Shown here piece by piece: positions 49,826 through 60,606 of a stretch of DNA of 64,000 nucleotides. Source of the DNA: Micropterix aruncella (taxonomy: Eukaryota > Arthropoda > Insecta > Lepidoptera > Micropterigidae); NCBI GenBank assembly GCA_944548615.1, contig OX155955.1:15812818-15876817 (forward strand), read 5' to 3'. The notes beneath the pieces were generated by a model. It was not told the DNA's origin. It was given only the letters and a program-made list of their open reading frames with translations, and did not search any database. The position numbers and the translations under genes are program-made. Numbering within the stretch: the stretch's first letter is position 1; each line of letters opens with the position of its first letter.

Positions 49826-50118
49826 GCCGCTTCCACGCGTTGGCGAATGTTCCTGTCCCAAGTGGGTGGAAACAACTATTAGGAAACATATATGGATAAC
49901 TCCTACAGCAGATATGCCAATTCCACCGTACCAAATATGAGCTGTGGTTGTCAGCCTGCGAGCCGCGCTTGCGCACTCTGCGCACCCCTTCTAATTTTGA
50001 CGTGATTTTGACAGCTCCGAGCTGTCAGCTGGCTGTCTTTTTTTTGTTTGAAAATCCGCATCTTATACGTTACCTAATCTATAACGCGAACATTCGCCAA
50101 CGTGTGGAGGGGCCATTA
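49826..50118. mobile_element. Small element with ~25-bp inverted ends
   Basis: CTTCCACGCGTTGGCGAATG, TTC near 49829 is matched by the reverse of GAACATTCGCCAACGTGTGG, AGG at 50090-50112. Non-coding. The + frame from 49749 crosses it and is not a gene. Confidence 0.5.
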
Positions 50119-50485
50119 CTTCTCCATAGCTACAAGCACTATTGGAGATCACGGCTAATATTATAGCAAAATTTATTTAAGTAATTTAATTCCTACCTGA
50201 TTATTTATCGTACTATATTCTGCATCAAAATAAAATATTAGATTTCCCCTGTCCCTTTTCATCTTTCACCATAAGTTTAAAATTGTTGATTTTTTTTACA
50301 GTCGACATAGAAACTTTAGTTTTCCTCCCTTTTTCCTCCGCTTCAACACTTCCTGATCCCACTCTTGCGATTGGATAACGATAATAGCAGATGGTGTACT
50401 GCAGCCCACATCGACCGTGACACAGTGAACTTGTCGTAGGAAAACTTTTCAAATAGTATCTTATCATAAAACGGTAAGCAGTTAT

Positions 50486-50870
50486 GGACTTCGGAGCTGT
50501 CAGCTACAACGGGCGAACCCGTCATCCCAGAAGGTATAACGATATCGGTGGTTCTTTCAACCGGGAATGAACGTAGAGGCTAATACAGTCCACCGTCTAG
50601 CTACGCCAACTCGCTCGTGAGAGTACAACGCTTTACCACGAGGCAATAGGAAGTGAAAACAGCGAGCCGATCTCGTGCCCTCACTACCAGATTTGGCAAG
50701 ATTTCTCTGTACTCTGGTCTGCTCACGGATCCGAGGTCGCTTGCGCGGTCTCTACCTGACGCAAACAGTTATTCAGTTATTCCGCCATGTTCACTCCGGA
50801 AACGGGTAGCCAACGGATCGTTACAAGGGTTGAAGACGCCAGGTCGACAACTACCCTTCGCTGTCATATG
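50486..50870 (-). repeat. GC-rich dispersed repeat family G, copy 3
   Basis: CTGTCAGCTACAACGGGCGA, ACCCGTCATCCCAG, TTTACCACGAGGCAATAGG and GGATCCGAGGTCGCTTGCGC match copies 1, 2 and 4. Truncated relative to 59351-60022. Confidence 0.75.
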
Positions 50871-51690
50871 AAACATAAATCACTACAGCGTGTTCCAACC
50901 GCCCATTTCCGCCCGAGGTATTCCCCCGAATCCACGAGCTTCTGATCCCAACCGCCTCCGACTGTTGAACCGTGAGTTGGTCAGGCTAGATGACATAGTT
51001 TGACTAACACCATCCAAGCTGCACCGAACCATTAGGAACCAAAGTTATGGACTATTGTTAAATTGAACCAAACGTATAAAATGCATAAATTAACCTTTAA
51101 TTTGGAATGTGTTTTTATCATTCAAGCTGAATAAAATCTTGATGTGGTTATTTATTTTACAGTAATGTACATAATTTGCATTAAGTGTACTACATTTCAT
51201 TACAATTAATATCTACACTTAAACAAGGAATACAATTAACTTTCAAAAATTATAAACCCACAGCAAGTTATGTCACGTTTATATATAATGATAGTCCCAA
51301 GCCGCCCCACTAAGTAAAAACTTATTCCAGGGCAAGCATTTCAAACATAGGCAAAATAAGGTAAATGTCGTAAATGTTTGTTTAAAACCAGAAAAACTAA
51401 TATATTATAATAAGATAAAAAAATAGAAAACAAAAAATATAATCAGAAAATCACTTTAAAAATAAAGTTGTAGTATTTAAAAATAGTCAGAAAAAATAAA
51501 TAAAATATAGTAATAAAGTGACAAAATAATTAATTAAATATTTTAAAATAATAGTAATAATCAAATCGAGCTTAATAATGGATACTCCTCGATATATTAT
51601 GGATTTTTCAGACCCAAGCAGCTACGACATCAGGCGATCTTTATGCCTGCAGTTAGGATATTATATATTAGGCTCAAGATAAATAAAATT
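50871..51690. other. No gene; AT-rich
   Basis: The first 170 bases are GC-rich and may continue the repeat; the rest is AT-rich without features. Confidence 0.4.
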
Positions 51691-52130
51691 TCTTTGGCTA
51701 AAGTGTGACGCGCGTCGATGCGTCGTTCACGGAAACTCGTTTAGCCGAGTCTCTCTCTGCGCCGCGCCGCGCCGTCTCGAAGATCTGAAGGCAGCGGGCC
51801 GCGAGGCTGAAAGCCGTTGTTTGCATCGCGACTCGCTTAATGAATAAATTATCCTGGCGTAGCGTCGCGTCCTCGTCGCGGCGGTGCATTATGGGCATTT
51901 TTCTCGTTTTTGCGTCGAACGCCGCGCGCGTCGCCCGCCGCCCGCGCCCGGCGCCCGCGGCGGACGTCTCCTCCCGGCGGGCCTCGTGCCGTTTCTTCTC
52001 GAAAATAATTCATCACGCTGTCTGCTCGCCGGAATGCACCCCCTGCCGCACTGTATGCCGTAATTACATACGCTACGTACGCTGGAAACGCCTACGACTC
52101 GACGGAGCGGGCGTAGTGACGGGTTTTATC
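51691..52130. promoter_or_regulatory. CpG-rich, apparently single-copy block
   Basis: About 440 bases with strikingly dense CpG (CGCGCGCGTCGCCCGCCGCC, GCGCCGCGCCGCGCCG), without the inverted repeats that mark the GC-rich transposons here. Open frames exist on both strands but show no domain. Could be an untranslated first exon/promoter or conserved regulatory block of a gene outside or undetected; inference only. Confidence 0.3.
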
Positions 52131-52182
52131 ATTGAGTTAGTTAGAACATTCTGTAAAATAATTCACCCACACGGCAAGAAGA

Positions 52183-52757
52183 CTAAGGACAGCACCACAC
52201 TTGTCCCACGTACGCGACGTGCGCAACGCATGTGACATCTGGACCCTTGAATTTGCATGCTTAGAGACATTGTTATCATACACTGGGAAAAATATAACGA
52301 TGTAATACACGGAAATACGCTTGTTTAAAAAAGATTTCGTATATACTTCGGACTGTGGTCCTTACGTGTGACTTAGCATGACGCGTAATGGCGTTGGCGT
52401 GACGATAGTAAACGTGTTGTGATGTTAAAACATAATGTTGTTCCATTGCGTCGCGACCTTGGGATCTCGCTTCGAACATGACATCATGTTAGAAGCGATA
52501 CGTACGGTTATAGTCGGACACATGAATCATGTTGAAACTATAGTACACTGTTACTTCCGAATTAACCGTAAGGAAAATGTTAATACAAATTATCGGCTAA
52601 TAGAGTTTCAACAAAACTTCTTGTAATAACTACGATTGAAACGTCGTTATTCTCTATAAAACCGTAATAATAAAATGGCAATAATCAATCCAATATTTTC
52701 TCAGTGTACGCAACGTATGATAAGAATGTTTCTAAGCATGCAAATTCAGGGTCCTCT
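52183..52757. mobile_element. MITE family C-like, larger copy
   Basis: Left AGCACCACACTTGTCCCACG, then TGACATCTGGACCCTTGAAT, TTGCATGCTTAGAGACATTG. Right half has the reverse: GAATGTTTCTAAGCATGCAA, ATTCAGGGTCC. The right outer end is degraded. Confidence 0.6.
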
Positions 52758-53175
52758 ATTTCGGGCCAGATTAAACAAAAACCGTCCCTTTTTATGGCTT
52801 CTGACTGAGTGACTATTATACGGCTCTGGCCGCACGCACCATCGCACGCGTGCCCTTGTTCATCATCAACTAATGTTCGGTACTTCAACAAGCATTGCAA
52901 TATTTTTCTGTCACTTTTTCCTAGCTCCCTTCGAGTGCTTGTATTTACAAATTGTTTCTCTATATGCTGTTGCTGTCTATATGAATATGGAGCCACTCAC
53001 TTCGCCTTATTTATTTCACAATACAACTACGTTTGCTTATTCGACTTATATAGCATACGAATTTATAAAACTTATTAGTAAGTATTACCATATATGAATT
53101 GAACATTACAAATGCCTGGGAAAGGCAGAGAATTGAAAGTAATTATATATAGGAAGAAGGAGTTGGACGCTGTTA
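52758..53175. other. Unassigned; minus-strand open frame
   Basis: Minus frame 52996-52685 is 103 codons, running into the MITE, with no recognised domain. Probably repeat-derived. Confidence 0.3.
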
Positions 53176-53560
53176 TAGGGGAATGGGGCCTAAAGCGGGC
53201 ATCATCGTGTATTCAGTCATTTAAAAAATGGCATACTCTCGTACCGCGAAGGTAAAGCCTGCGCCCTTGTCATCTTGCTGCAGACATCCTGTTCGCCTGC
53301 GAGCACGCGTTTAGAATCTGTTCAAAAATATATTTTAATAAGACTTTTTAACAAAATTTCGAAGTCTCTTATTGTGTTTACTTTATTTTTGTGTTATTTA
53401 TATTATTATTACAACTCATTCGTTATTGACTGTTTATCTGGTTGTGATTTGGTTGTATTTTCTGTTTCTTCTCTCAAACTTTTGAGTGTAGTTCTTGATA
53501 ACAACTGCTTAGTGTCGATAGAAACATGTGCCCGCTTTAGCTCCCCCCTCTTCCCCTGCG
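53176..53560. mobile_element. TIR element (AGGGGAATGGGGCC)
   Basis: Left AGGGGAATGGGGCCTAAAGC, GGGCA pairs with right TGCCCGCTTTAGCTCCCCCC, TCTTCCCCT. A related GGGGCCCGCTTTGGGCCC sequence lies at 53729-53747. Non-coding. Confidence 0.55.
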
Positions 53561-54462
53561 AGCAAAGTGGGCATTCGTGAGAGTTTTGTTTTTTGCCTTA
53601 TTTTTTTTGTTTTTAGTGTTTTGGCATTTTTTACAAAACATTATTCAAAAGCCTCAAATCAAGCTTATCAAGATGAGAAATACGTTTTTGTATGTCATTC
53701 CTATAAAAATAATATTACCTTTCTCTTAAGGGGCCCGCTTTGGGCCCTTTTTACCTATGGATATATAATACAGATACGTCGCGTCGTATCATATTGTTAG
53801 CTTTATATCTATTTAAGCATTATTATACCACTATTACCTATGATTAATAATGTATATTCAATGAAATTTGCTGGAATAGTATTAGTGTGAGAAGTTAAAA
53901 TAATGAATATAAAATTCTGAATTTTTATTATTTTTGGCGTCTAACATCAACGTTTTAGCGGAATATGATATAGTAAATAGTTTTAACTATGTAGGGAAGA
54001 GTGGGGACCAATGGGCACTTTTTCAGGAATCCCTTCAGCAAATCGTTAATAATAACAATGTCGCCATGTTTAAATTATTTTTCAATAGCTTATACATCTG
54101 GATTCGTTTATACATTATCACAATAACAGAAATATTTTCAGTTTCAGAGAAAAATTAAAGAATTAAACCTCGGGAAAAGTGCCCAATCCTCCCCACGTGA
54201 GGGACCATTGGGCATACCTATAGGGAGGATTGGGCATTATATAAGTATGGCAGAAAATGTTGCAAATATAAATGAAGAACACAATAAATTAATAAAAAAA
54301 AATATAAATATAAAGAGAACTTTTTATCTACACAGCCAATCAAAGATTTTCAAATCGTTAATACTAATTAATGATTTGAAACCGATAATGATTTGATAAT
54401 TTTACTAATACTTAAGGAAAAAACTAAATGTATGTAACAAATAAACTTCATATAGAAAACAA

Positions 54463-54494
54463 TAATAATAAATAATAATAATAATAATAATAAT
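54463..54494. repeat. (AAT)n microsatellite
   Basis: About ten AAT units followed by GCTTTATTTAAGAG, consistent with a minus-strand LINE 3' tail. Confidence 0.75.
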
Positions 54495-54708
54495 GCTTTA
54501 TTTAAGAGAAAGTAGTACAAAAATTATGTCTTAAAAACTACCCAACTAGGTTAATGCCCGTACTAGGGTAGATTCTTTTCTTTTAAATTGAGATGCGCAC
54601 GTAATTTTATACTGCAAAATGATTCATTTTTATTTTCAATTATGTAGTATACGTAGGGGTCAAAGATTTTTTTTGACATCATCTTTTTAAATGTCGCGAT
54701 AGAGAAGG

Positions 54709-54721
54709 TGGGGGGGGGGGG
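54709..54721. repeat. G13 homopolymer
   Basis: Thirteen G in a row after AAGGT; unexplained. Confidence 0.8.
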
Positions 54722-55402
54722 ACTTTCGTTTTAAGTTCTATATCGACATATCTTCAATTTCCGGAACATGAAAAGCGTTCTTCAACTTTATTGGCATCGT
54801 AAACATCACCGTTGCAGTTGTGTTTTTAATTTATTTGACGTGACCGACATAATAAAATGTGGTGTTTTTGGGAGACCTCAAGATCTTTACCGCACCTTCT
54901 TCGAAACTTTTTTTTTATGTGACGACATAATCTTCGCCCTCAATGAAGACATGTAAGCTTGAATGAAATATAATGTAGGCTCATATGTACTAGTACCTAT
55001 GTATGTTATATTTGGTATCATTCATACATGCATGACAATACTAGCTACTTCAAAAGGGAGGTTTGGTCATTCCTAAGCCTCCCTACCAATTTAGTGCCCA
55101 ATGCTCCTTCACGGCTCCCATGGCAAATTAAATACATATATATTTTTTATGTTAGGATGAAGCAATTGAGCTAATGTTTATTATAAACCCTAAACACATT
55201 ACTTGCATTTGGATAATACTATTTTCAGAAATATGCATGTGTATCTAGCTAAAACAGACATAAACTAACTAAACAATACTTACTTTTGAGCACTAAAATC
55301 GTAAATTATTTCCGCAACTTTTACTTACATGTTTATTTAGTTCCATTTTTGACGTTTAGCAGTGGTGCCGACATGAGTACAACAAACTTTTATATTTATA
55401 TA

Positions 55403-56303
55403 CTAGTGGAACCCGGCGAACTTCGTCTCGCCACGAATTTGTTCGCTTAGCCGCAGATGGCGTTACCATAGGTAATTTTCATCGACAGTTGTTTGAAATT
55501 TGCATTGTTTGTTTAAATTCTTCATTGAAAGCAGTCTGATTGTTTATTTTTTGTCTCACCAAAAGAGCAGTTTCAACAATTGCCATTTGTGGATTGCTAG
55601 TGCTCGTTGTGTCCTAACTGGAGGAGAAAAGTGTGTAAAAAGTACGATTTTGTTTGACAGAGAATGTTAGACATAAAATGCTTAGAATCTGGTGCATTTC
55701 CAGACACGAACGATCCTAATGGAACCAATGGTGTCAATCTCATTTTACCCCCTGCGCAACACAAAGCGAGTGGTTCGTGGCGGTACTTCAATGCATTGCA
55801 ATATTGGCACAAATGGTCCATTTCTCCAATTTGCATGCATTTATAATCGCTGTATTGTTTCGTCAGGTCATAATAGATTGCCTCTCTGTATGTGTTTTGT
55901 CTCAAATTCAATCGTCTTCGCACTGCAACATTACGGATCCGTGCCGCTTCACGAGTTACACAAATTCATTTAATTCAGTTGATTTACCTTCAGAATCACG
56001 AAAACGCTATCATGAAATCGTAAAATTCAACTTAACTGTCAAATGTTAACTGTACCGCCATCTTGATTTTCGAATTTTTATTCTTGTCAAGCAACGCCAT
56101 CTATGATCAAGCTTAGTACTAAAATAATTTTCGGTTTTTCTCATTTTTCTCACTTTTCCGAGAGATTTTCCGGATTTTTTATTGCCTATAGTAAGACAAA
56201 AGTGATTATGAACAAAACAAAAAAAGAATCATCCAAATCGGGTTAGCCGATCGTGAGTTATTAGGTAACATACATAAAACCCGACTCATTTTTATTATAT
56301 AGA
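55403..56303 (-). mobile_element. Helitron, non-autonomous, copy 2
   Basis: Minus strand 5' TCTATATAATAAAAATGAG and 3' GCCGGGTTCCACTAG with A|T flanks. Same family as 39005-40505 but about 600 bp shorter. Nested inside the TIR element at 53988-56396, so it is the younger insertion there. Confidence 0.88.
55597..55923 (-). pseudogene. Helitron N-terminal zinc-finger fragment, copy 2
   Basis: 108-codon minus frame with RRRLNLRQNTYREAIYYDL, IGEMDHLCQYCNALKYRHEP and LALCCAGGKMRLTPL. Here the C-x2-C ... CC pattern is complete. Then DSKHFMSNILC, the linker toward Helitron_like_N, after which the element departs from coding sequence. No Rep/helicase. Confidence 0.82.
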
Positions 56304-56337
56304 TTTTTAAAACTTGCGTCATGCGTGGCATTATTTA

Positions 56338-56353
56338 AGGGGGGGGGGGGGGG
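56338..56353. repeat. G16 homopolymer
   Basis: Sixteen G between the Helitron and the right TIR of the host element. Confidence 0.8.
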
Positions 56354-56396
56354 CACGCCTCGTAACTGCCCAATGGTCCCCACTCTCCCCTACATA

Positions 56397-56836
56397 TTAA
56401 GTATCTGCTAAGGCCGCGTACCTTTAAGGGTATCTCAAACTTTAGCCGAGTTTGATAAACAACGCGCTTGGCGTGTTGTGTTCCGGCTAGTGAAGTTTTG
56501 ATTTATCGTTTCCACGCTTGATGTGCGAACGGGATGTCAGGTGATTTCAACGCTTGTGTTCATACAATATCTTTAAGCGAATTTAGTTTGTCGGACAATT
56601 TGTTACAATTACTACAAGTACATAAAGTGCAACAATACTCCCAACACTTTTCTCAAAAATATGTATTTAGCATGCTGTTATTGAGTAGACAGATTCTTGT
56701 AACACAACATGCAATGCACCAAAGATTGTAACATATTTCCATAGTCTGTACGTCTCCGCGCGTACGAACTGCACGAATACAAGCACGAGCATTTGCTTCG
56801 TGGATTGTCGGTTTTTGGAAAGAACATATTTATTTA
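56397..56836. other. No gene seen
   Basis: No feature supported; a short + frame at 56534 has no homology I recognise. Confidence 0.4.
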
Positions 56837-56862
56837 TTTCAATTCAATTCAATTCAATTCTT
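56837..56862. repeat. (CAATT)n pentanucleotide
   Basis: Five AATTC/CAATT units followed by TTTATTATGAAATCAC, resembling a LINE 3' tail on the minus strand. Confidence 0.7.
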
Positions 56863-57900
56863 TATTATGAAATCACTCAGTAATACAGAGTAATAACATT
56901 AAAAAATAAAGTATACAGATTTACAACAAATAAAACCGGTTACGGATTTATTTGTTGTAAAAAAACTACGTAATAAAACTAAAGTACCTTCAATTTTAGT
57001 ACTTCATAAGAGGCTAGTGTTTAGGGTGTGAGTGTGGGTGTGTGTTTGTGGGAGTGTGTTGAGCGTGTTGGTGTGGAGTGTGATAGTATATTTTATTTTA
57101 AACATAATGATAAAACACATAAAAAAGGTCATACCAAGTAAACAACAAGGTGCGAAGTAAACAACGGCCCACATTCACATGACCATGCTCAGCACTTACC
57201 CAACTAGGCCGAATATAGCCTGCATATGGGCATAGGACTTAATTTCTGACTTGGGATTCTGGAGAAGCCTAACTGACTTTATGATAATAATTATATAGTA
57301 TATATATACAACCTAATTATGATAATAATTATAAAGTATGTGAAGAATAATATTATTAATCAATAAAATATCTAAAACGAACAGTCAGTTTATTCTATTG
57401 TATTAAATTTCGTTTAGATAAAGCTATATATTATATAATATATCATGTACAAGATATTGGGCATAATACGCGCGGTAATATAGATACGTTACTTTTTATT
57501 GTACATGTAATATTTACAACCTCCATAAAACATCCATAAAATAAACCTCCAACTCCACAAAATGCACTTTCTCAAATTTCGTCTTGATGAAGCTACAAAC
57601 AAATGCATTGTTGTTTTAGTTAGCCTGTGATAGTCGCGATTGTCAGGTTCGATTTTTAAATTATTTATTTTGTACTCATCATTGCAAGATTTTACTTATT
57701 ACAAATTGTCAAACAATACATACAAACTTTTGTTTTCCATTCTAGCATTGATTATAACCGGGCTATGAAGTACTAAATTTTCAGGTTACAACATTTTTAA
57801 TTCAAAACCCGCGAAAAATGTCGAAAAATGGCATGAGGAAGAATTGTTGGCAATATCATCAGAATTCTAAGTAACATTTATTTATTTTTCTAAGACAGAA
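56863..57900. other. No gene; possible LINE 3'UTR at start
   Basis: AT-rich. GT-rich patch at 57025-57090. No exon seen. Confidence 0.4.
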
Positions 57901-58141
57901 TTAACCCGTTGGACGCCAACAGTGCCTAAGGCATCTTGCGTCGTTTGATAGATCCGCGAGTAACCGTTTCGGCCGGCCCCCATATATTATACAAATAAAT
58001 AATATACATGACTAACAAGATTAATCACAGATAACAAGAAACAATTAATGAAAAACGATATTGTTAGTATTTATTTACATAATCGACCAAAAAGTGGCGG
58101 CGCAGATTTTTGCACGCGAAGGCTGGCTTTCGACCGGTTAA
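57901..58141. mobile_element. Tentative TTAA-flanked element
   Basis: TTAA CCCGTTGGACGCC ... GGCTTTCGACCGG TTAA. TIR match is weak (CC-G--GA--GCC), so tentative. Confidence 0.35.
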
Positions 58142-58158
58142 GAGATTGTTTTGAAATT

Positions 58159-58185
58159 CCCGCCATTTTGATCCAAAATGGCGGG
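58159..58185. repeat. 12-bp-arm hairpin
   Basis: CCCGCCATTTTG and CAAAATGGCGGG around ATC, perfect. Confidence 0.7.
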
Positions 58186-58261
58186 TATCTCTCATCAGTT
58201 TTTGAAATGTCAGCATGATTTTATTTTCGTAATTTGGTCCTAATTGGTCGTGTATTGTCTG

Positions 58262-58372
58262 AGTTACAGTGGATACACACAAGCACATACCCCTCCCCCA
58301 TCCACACAAACGCATACATCCCCCCACACTACCACACACACAGACACACATACACACACACACACACACACA
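58262..58372. repeat. (CA)n-rich microsatellite
   Basis: Imperfect CA/CATA-rich tract ending in a pure (AC)n run at about 58350-58372. The Cys/Val minus frame over it is spurious. Confidence 0.85.
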
Positions 58373-59139
58373 CATCCATACGCACGCTATATTTTTTTGA
58401 AAAGTAAAACTACCAAAAGGTATTTAAATATTTTACACTAGATTGTTTTTTGTTTCAATAATGTAATTATCCCTATCTTTAAAAAAAGTAATATGAGATA
58501 TTTTCGTTATTTTGTATAATAAAATAAAATATATATGTTTTGTTATTGTGACACGATATCCGCCGACATTTCTTGCGCTTTGGAAAATTCCCAAAAATGC
58601 CATATCAAAATGTCAAAATATTTTTTTGTTATAATATCGATATTTTCTTATTTACTATATCGATAGTTTTTTTTTACAAACGATATTATCATCTTTTGTT
58701 TTAAAAGACAACGCTGACAATTGCCATATAAAAACTATCGATGATATCTCTCCGTAATGCTGAAACTATTAACAAAGACTGAAAGGAGGTCATGGAGTAT
58801 AAAGTTTCGTTTTCATTTTCCCCTAACAGCTCTGAAGCACAGTTGAAGCGTCTCATCTATTCCTTATCCTTAACTCGCTTTAGCCGCCTCTCAGTTGCAT
58901 GCCGTCCCCCTCTCGCTCGTACATAGTACTGTATGTAAATGTTAGAAAAGAGGATAGATGAGTCTCGATTAAGGTATGTTTTTTGTTGAAGTATAATCAC
59001 CTCTCCTAGCCTTTTTGCGATTTCTAACACATCCTACTTAAACTTATACAGACTTTTTTCTCTGAATTGGTACCTACGCCTGAAACGATATATGTCAGAC
59101 TACAACAAAATATAAATTCGTTTGTATCACCCCAAGACT
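58373..59139. other. No gene; weak inverted ends at 58848-58980
   Basis: GCGTCTCATCTATTCCT near 58848 and AGGATAGATGAGTCTCG near 58951 are inverted, suggesting a ~130-bp MITE. Nothing else. Confidence 0.4.
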
Positions 59140-60170
59140 TTCACAGCAATTAGCCAAGGACTGATATTATCTTAATAATATTTTCATCAGTAAAAGATGA
59201 GCGCTCTCTCTCGGCCGGTGGACGAACCCGTATGGGTTCCGTTACAAAACCGCCTCGGGTGGCACGGCTTGTTTCTCGGCTAGCTTCGGGCGGCTCTGCG
59301 TTAATATTTGTTTAAAATGTATGACGGAATTTAAATGTTATTAGTGTAGCTTTAGGGAGCTAATGGGCCCTTGCTGAGTTGACCACGATGACCCATTTGT
59401 TCAGGGTCGGTCACACTCACGGGTCAACACCCATCCGGCGGCCTCCACGCATGAAGCGCGAGCCCGGGTAGGACTCTGGCCTTAGGGCTAGTTTCCCCTA
59501 GGAGTCAATCTTTTGGCGATCCTGGACGGTCTGCGCACCGTGCGGCGTAATCCAATCGATTGTGCATTCTGACACAGTCGGAAGAGTCTGGAAGCAGTAC
59601 TTTTTCCTATAGAGCGGGGGTGGTTGCTGACTACGGCGATAGTCCTTGAAACGATCGGCTACCCTATCCTGCGTGAACATCCGGACAAAGGATGCCGTGG
59701 TCCGCGTTAGATTCGGTTTACATCGTTTCACCGATTCGTAAGGGAGAGGACCGCGCAAGCGACCTCGAACTCGTAACCAGTCGAGAGACCGGAGTAATTT
59801 GGTCGCAACTGGAAGTAAGAGCGTGAGTGTAAGCCCGCTGGGTAACATACCTGGTTATCTCGCGGATAAGGCGTTGGCCTCTTACGAGCATGTGGCGGTG
59901 CTAGACGGTGGACTGTTTTTGTCCTAAGTCTTCTGCACTCATTTCACGGGAGATAGAACGATCTTATTTCGTTAAAACTTCCTGAGGTGATGGGTTCGTC
60001 CGTTGTAGTTGACAGCTCTAGTTGTAGCATGTATATGAGATATTCCAACCAAAATTTCACAATGTGATTTCGGCCCAAAAAGGCATTTCTGTACCGAATT
60101 TCAAGTCTCTAAGTCCAATATTTAGAGATTGGCATTTGACTAGTGCGCCGCCTGACCGATTTCGACCACT
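59140..60170 (+). repeat. Dispersed repeat E locus interrupted by family G insertion
   Basis: 59140-59350 and 60029-60170 together match, as one continuous sequence, the reverse complement of 21235-20940 (GTTAATATT ... ATTTAAAT ... AGC ... TATATGAGATATTCCAACCA). The intervening 672 bases are absent there. Confidence 0.8.
59351..60022 (+). mobile_element. GC-rich mobile repeat family G, copy 4, with TGTAGC duplication
   Basis: Flanked by TGTAGC at 59345-59350 and 60023-60028. The empty site is visible at 21.0 kb, so this is a discrete 672-bp insertion. It starts TTTAGGGAGCTAATGGG and ends GTTGACAGCTCTAGT. Other copies are at 16895, 25840 and 50486. No TIR, poly-A tail or protein recognised; the class is unknown. 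Confidence 0.8.
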
Positions 60171-60171
60171 T

Positions 60172-60225
60172 TACATAACTTTACATAACTTTACATAATT
60201 TACACTTTACATAACTTTACAGACT
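60172..60225. repeat. ACTTTACATA(A) tandem
   Basis: About five 10-12-base units with one degenerate AATTTAC copy. Confidence 0.8.
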
Positions 60226-60550
60226 ACCAATACGCTACATATTATTACAATTAAAAAAACTGTTAAAGAAAAACACTAAAAATAAATACTGCCTACAACT
60301 CCCTATTCAAATGCCTCAGATTAGCGCCAAAGGTGTGTCAATCTCCGGCGGCAGAGAGTTCAATAGTTTGAGCATCCTAGGTGGGCTTGCTAATACTGTT
60401 TGTAGGTTGTTTGTTCTGTTTCTCTAAACAGGAGATGAGATCGCCTCGCTGTATAGTTTCTGTATAGATTTTTTTCTAATATTGTAGGTAAGTATTTCTT
60501 TTATTATCTAATGATATGGGCGAATATGATTAGTGCAATACGCCTACGCT
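60226..60550. other. Unassigned
   Basis: Possible minus-strand LINE tail material; no motif firmly recognised. Confidence 0.3.
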
Positions 60551-60606
60551 ATTCAAGCGATTGTAGCCTCTCACTCTTAGGAGTGAGAGGCTACAATCGC
60601 TTGAAT
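60551..60606. repeat. Perfect 26-bp-arm hairpin
   Basis: ATTCAAGCGATTGTAGCCTC, TCACTC is followed after TTAG by its exact reverse complement. No mismatches. Confidence 0.9.

Larger units (their letters stand above)
53988..56396. mobile_element. 2.4-kb TIR element carrying a nested Helitron
   Basis: TATGTAGGGAAGAGTGGGGA, CCAATGGGCA at the left is matched by the reverse complement of the right end (TATGTAGGGGAGAGTGGGGA, CCATTGGGCA). Related GTGCCCAAT/CTCCCC motifs recur at 54179-54235 and 55080-55120. The Helitron at 55403-56303 lies inside. No transposase found. G16 lies next to the right TIR. Confidence 0.75.

Noticed and set aside
49749..49940. Short + frame with Cys/Pro content
   Set aside because: It runs into an inverted-repeat element and has no family resemblance.
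58064..58375. Cys/Val-repeat minus frame
   Set aside because: Starts inside the (CA)n tract; microsatellite artefact.
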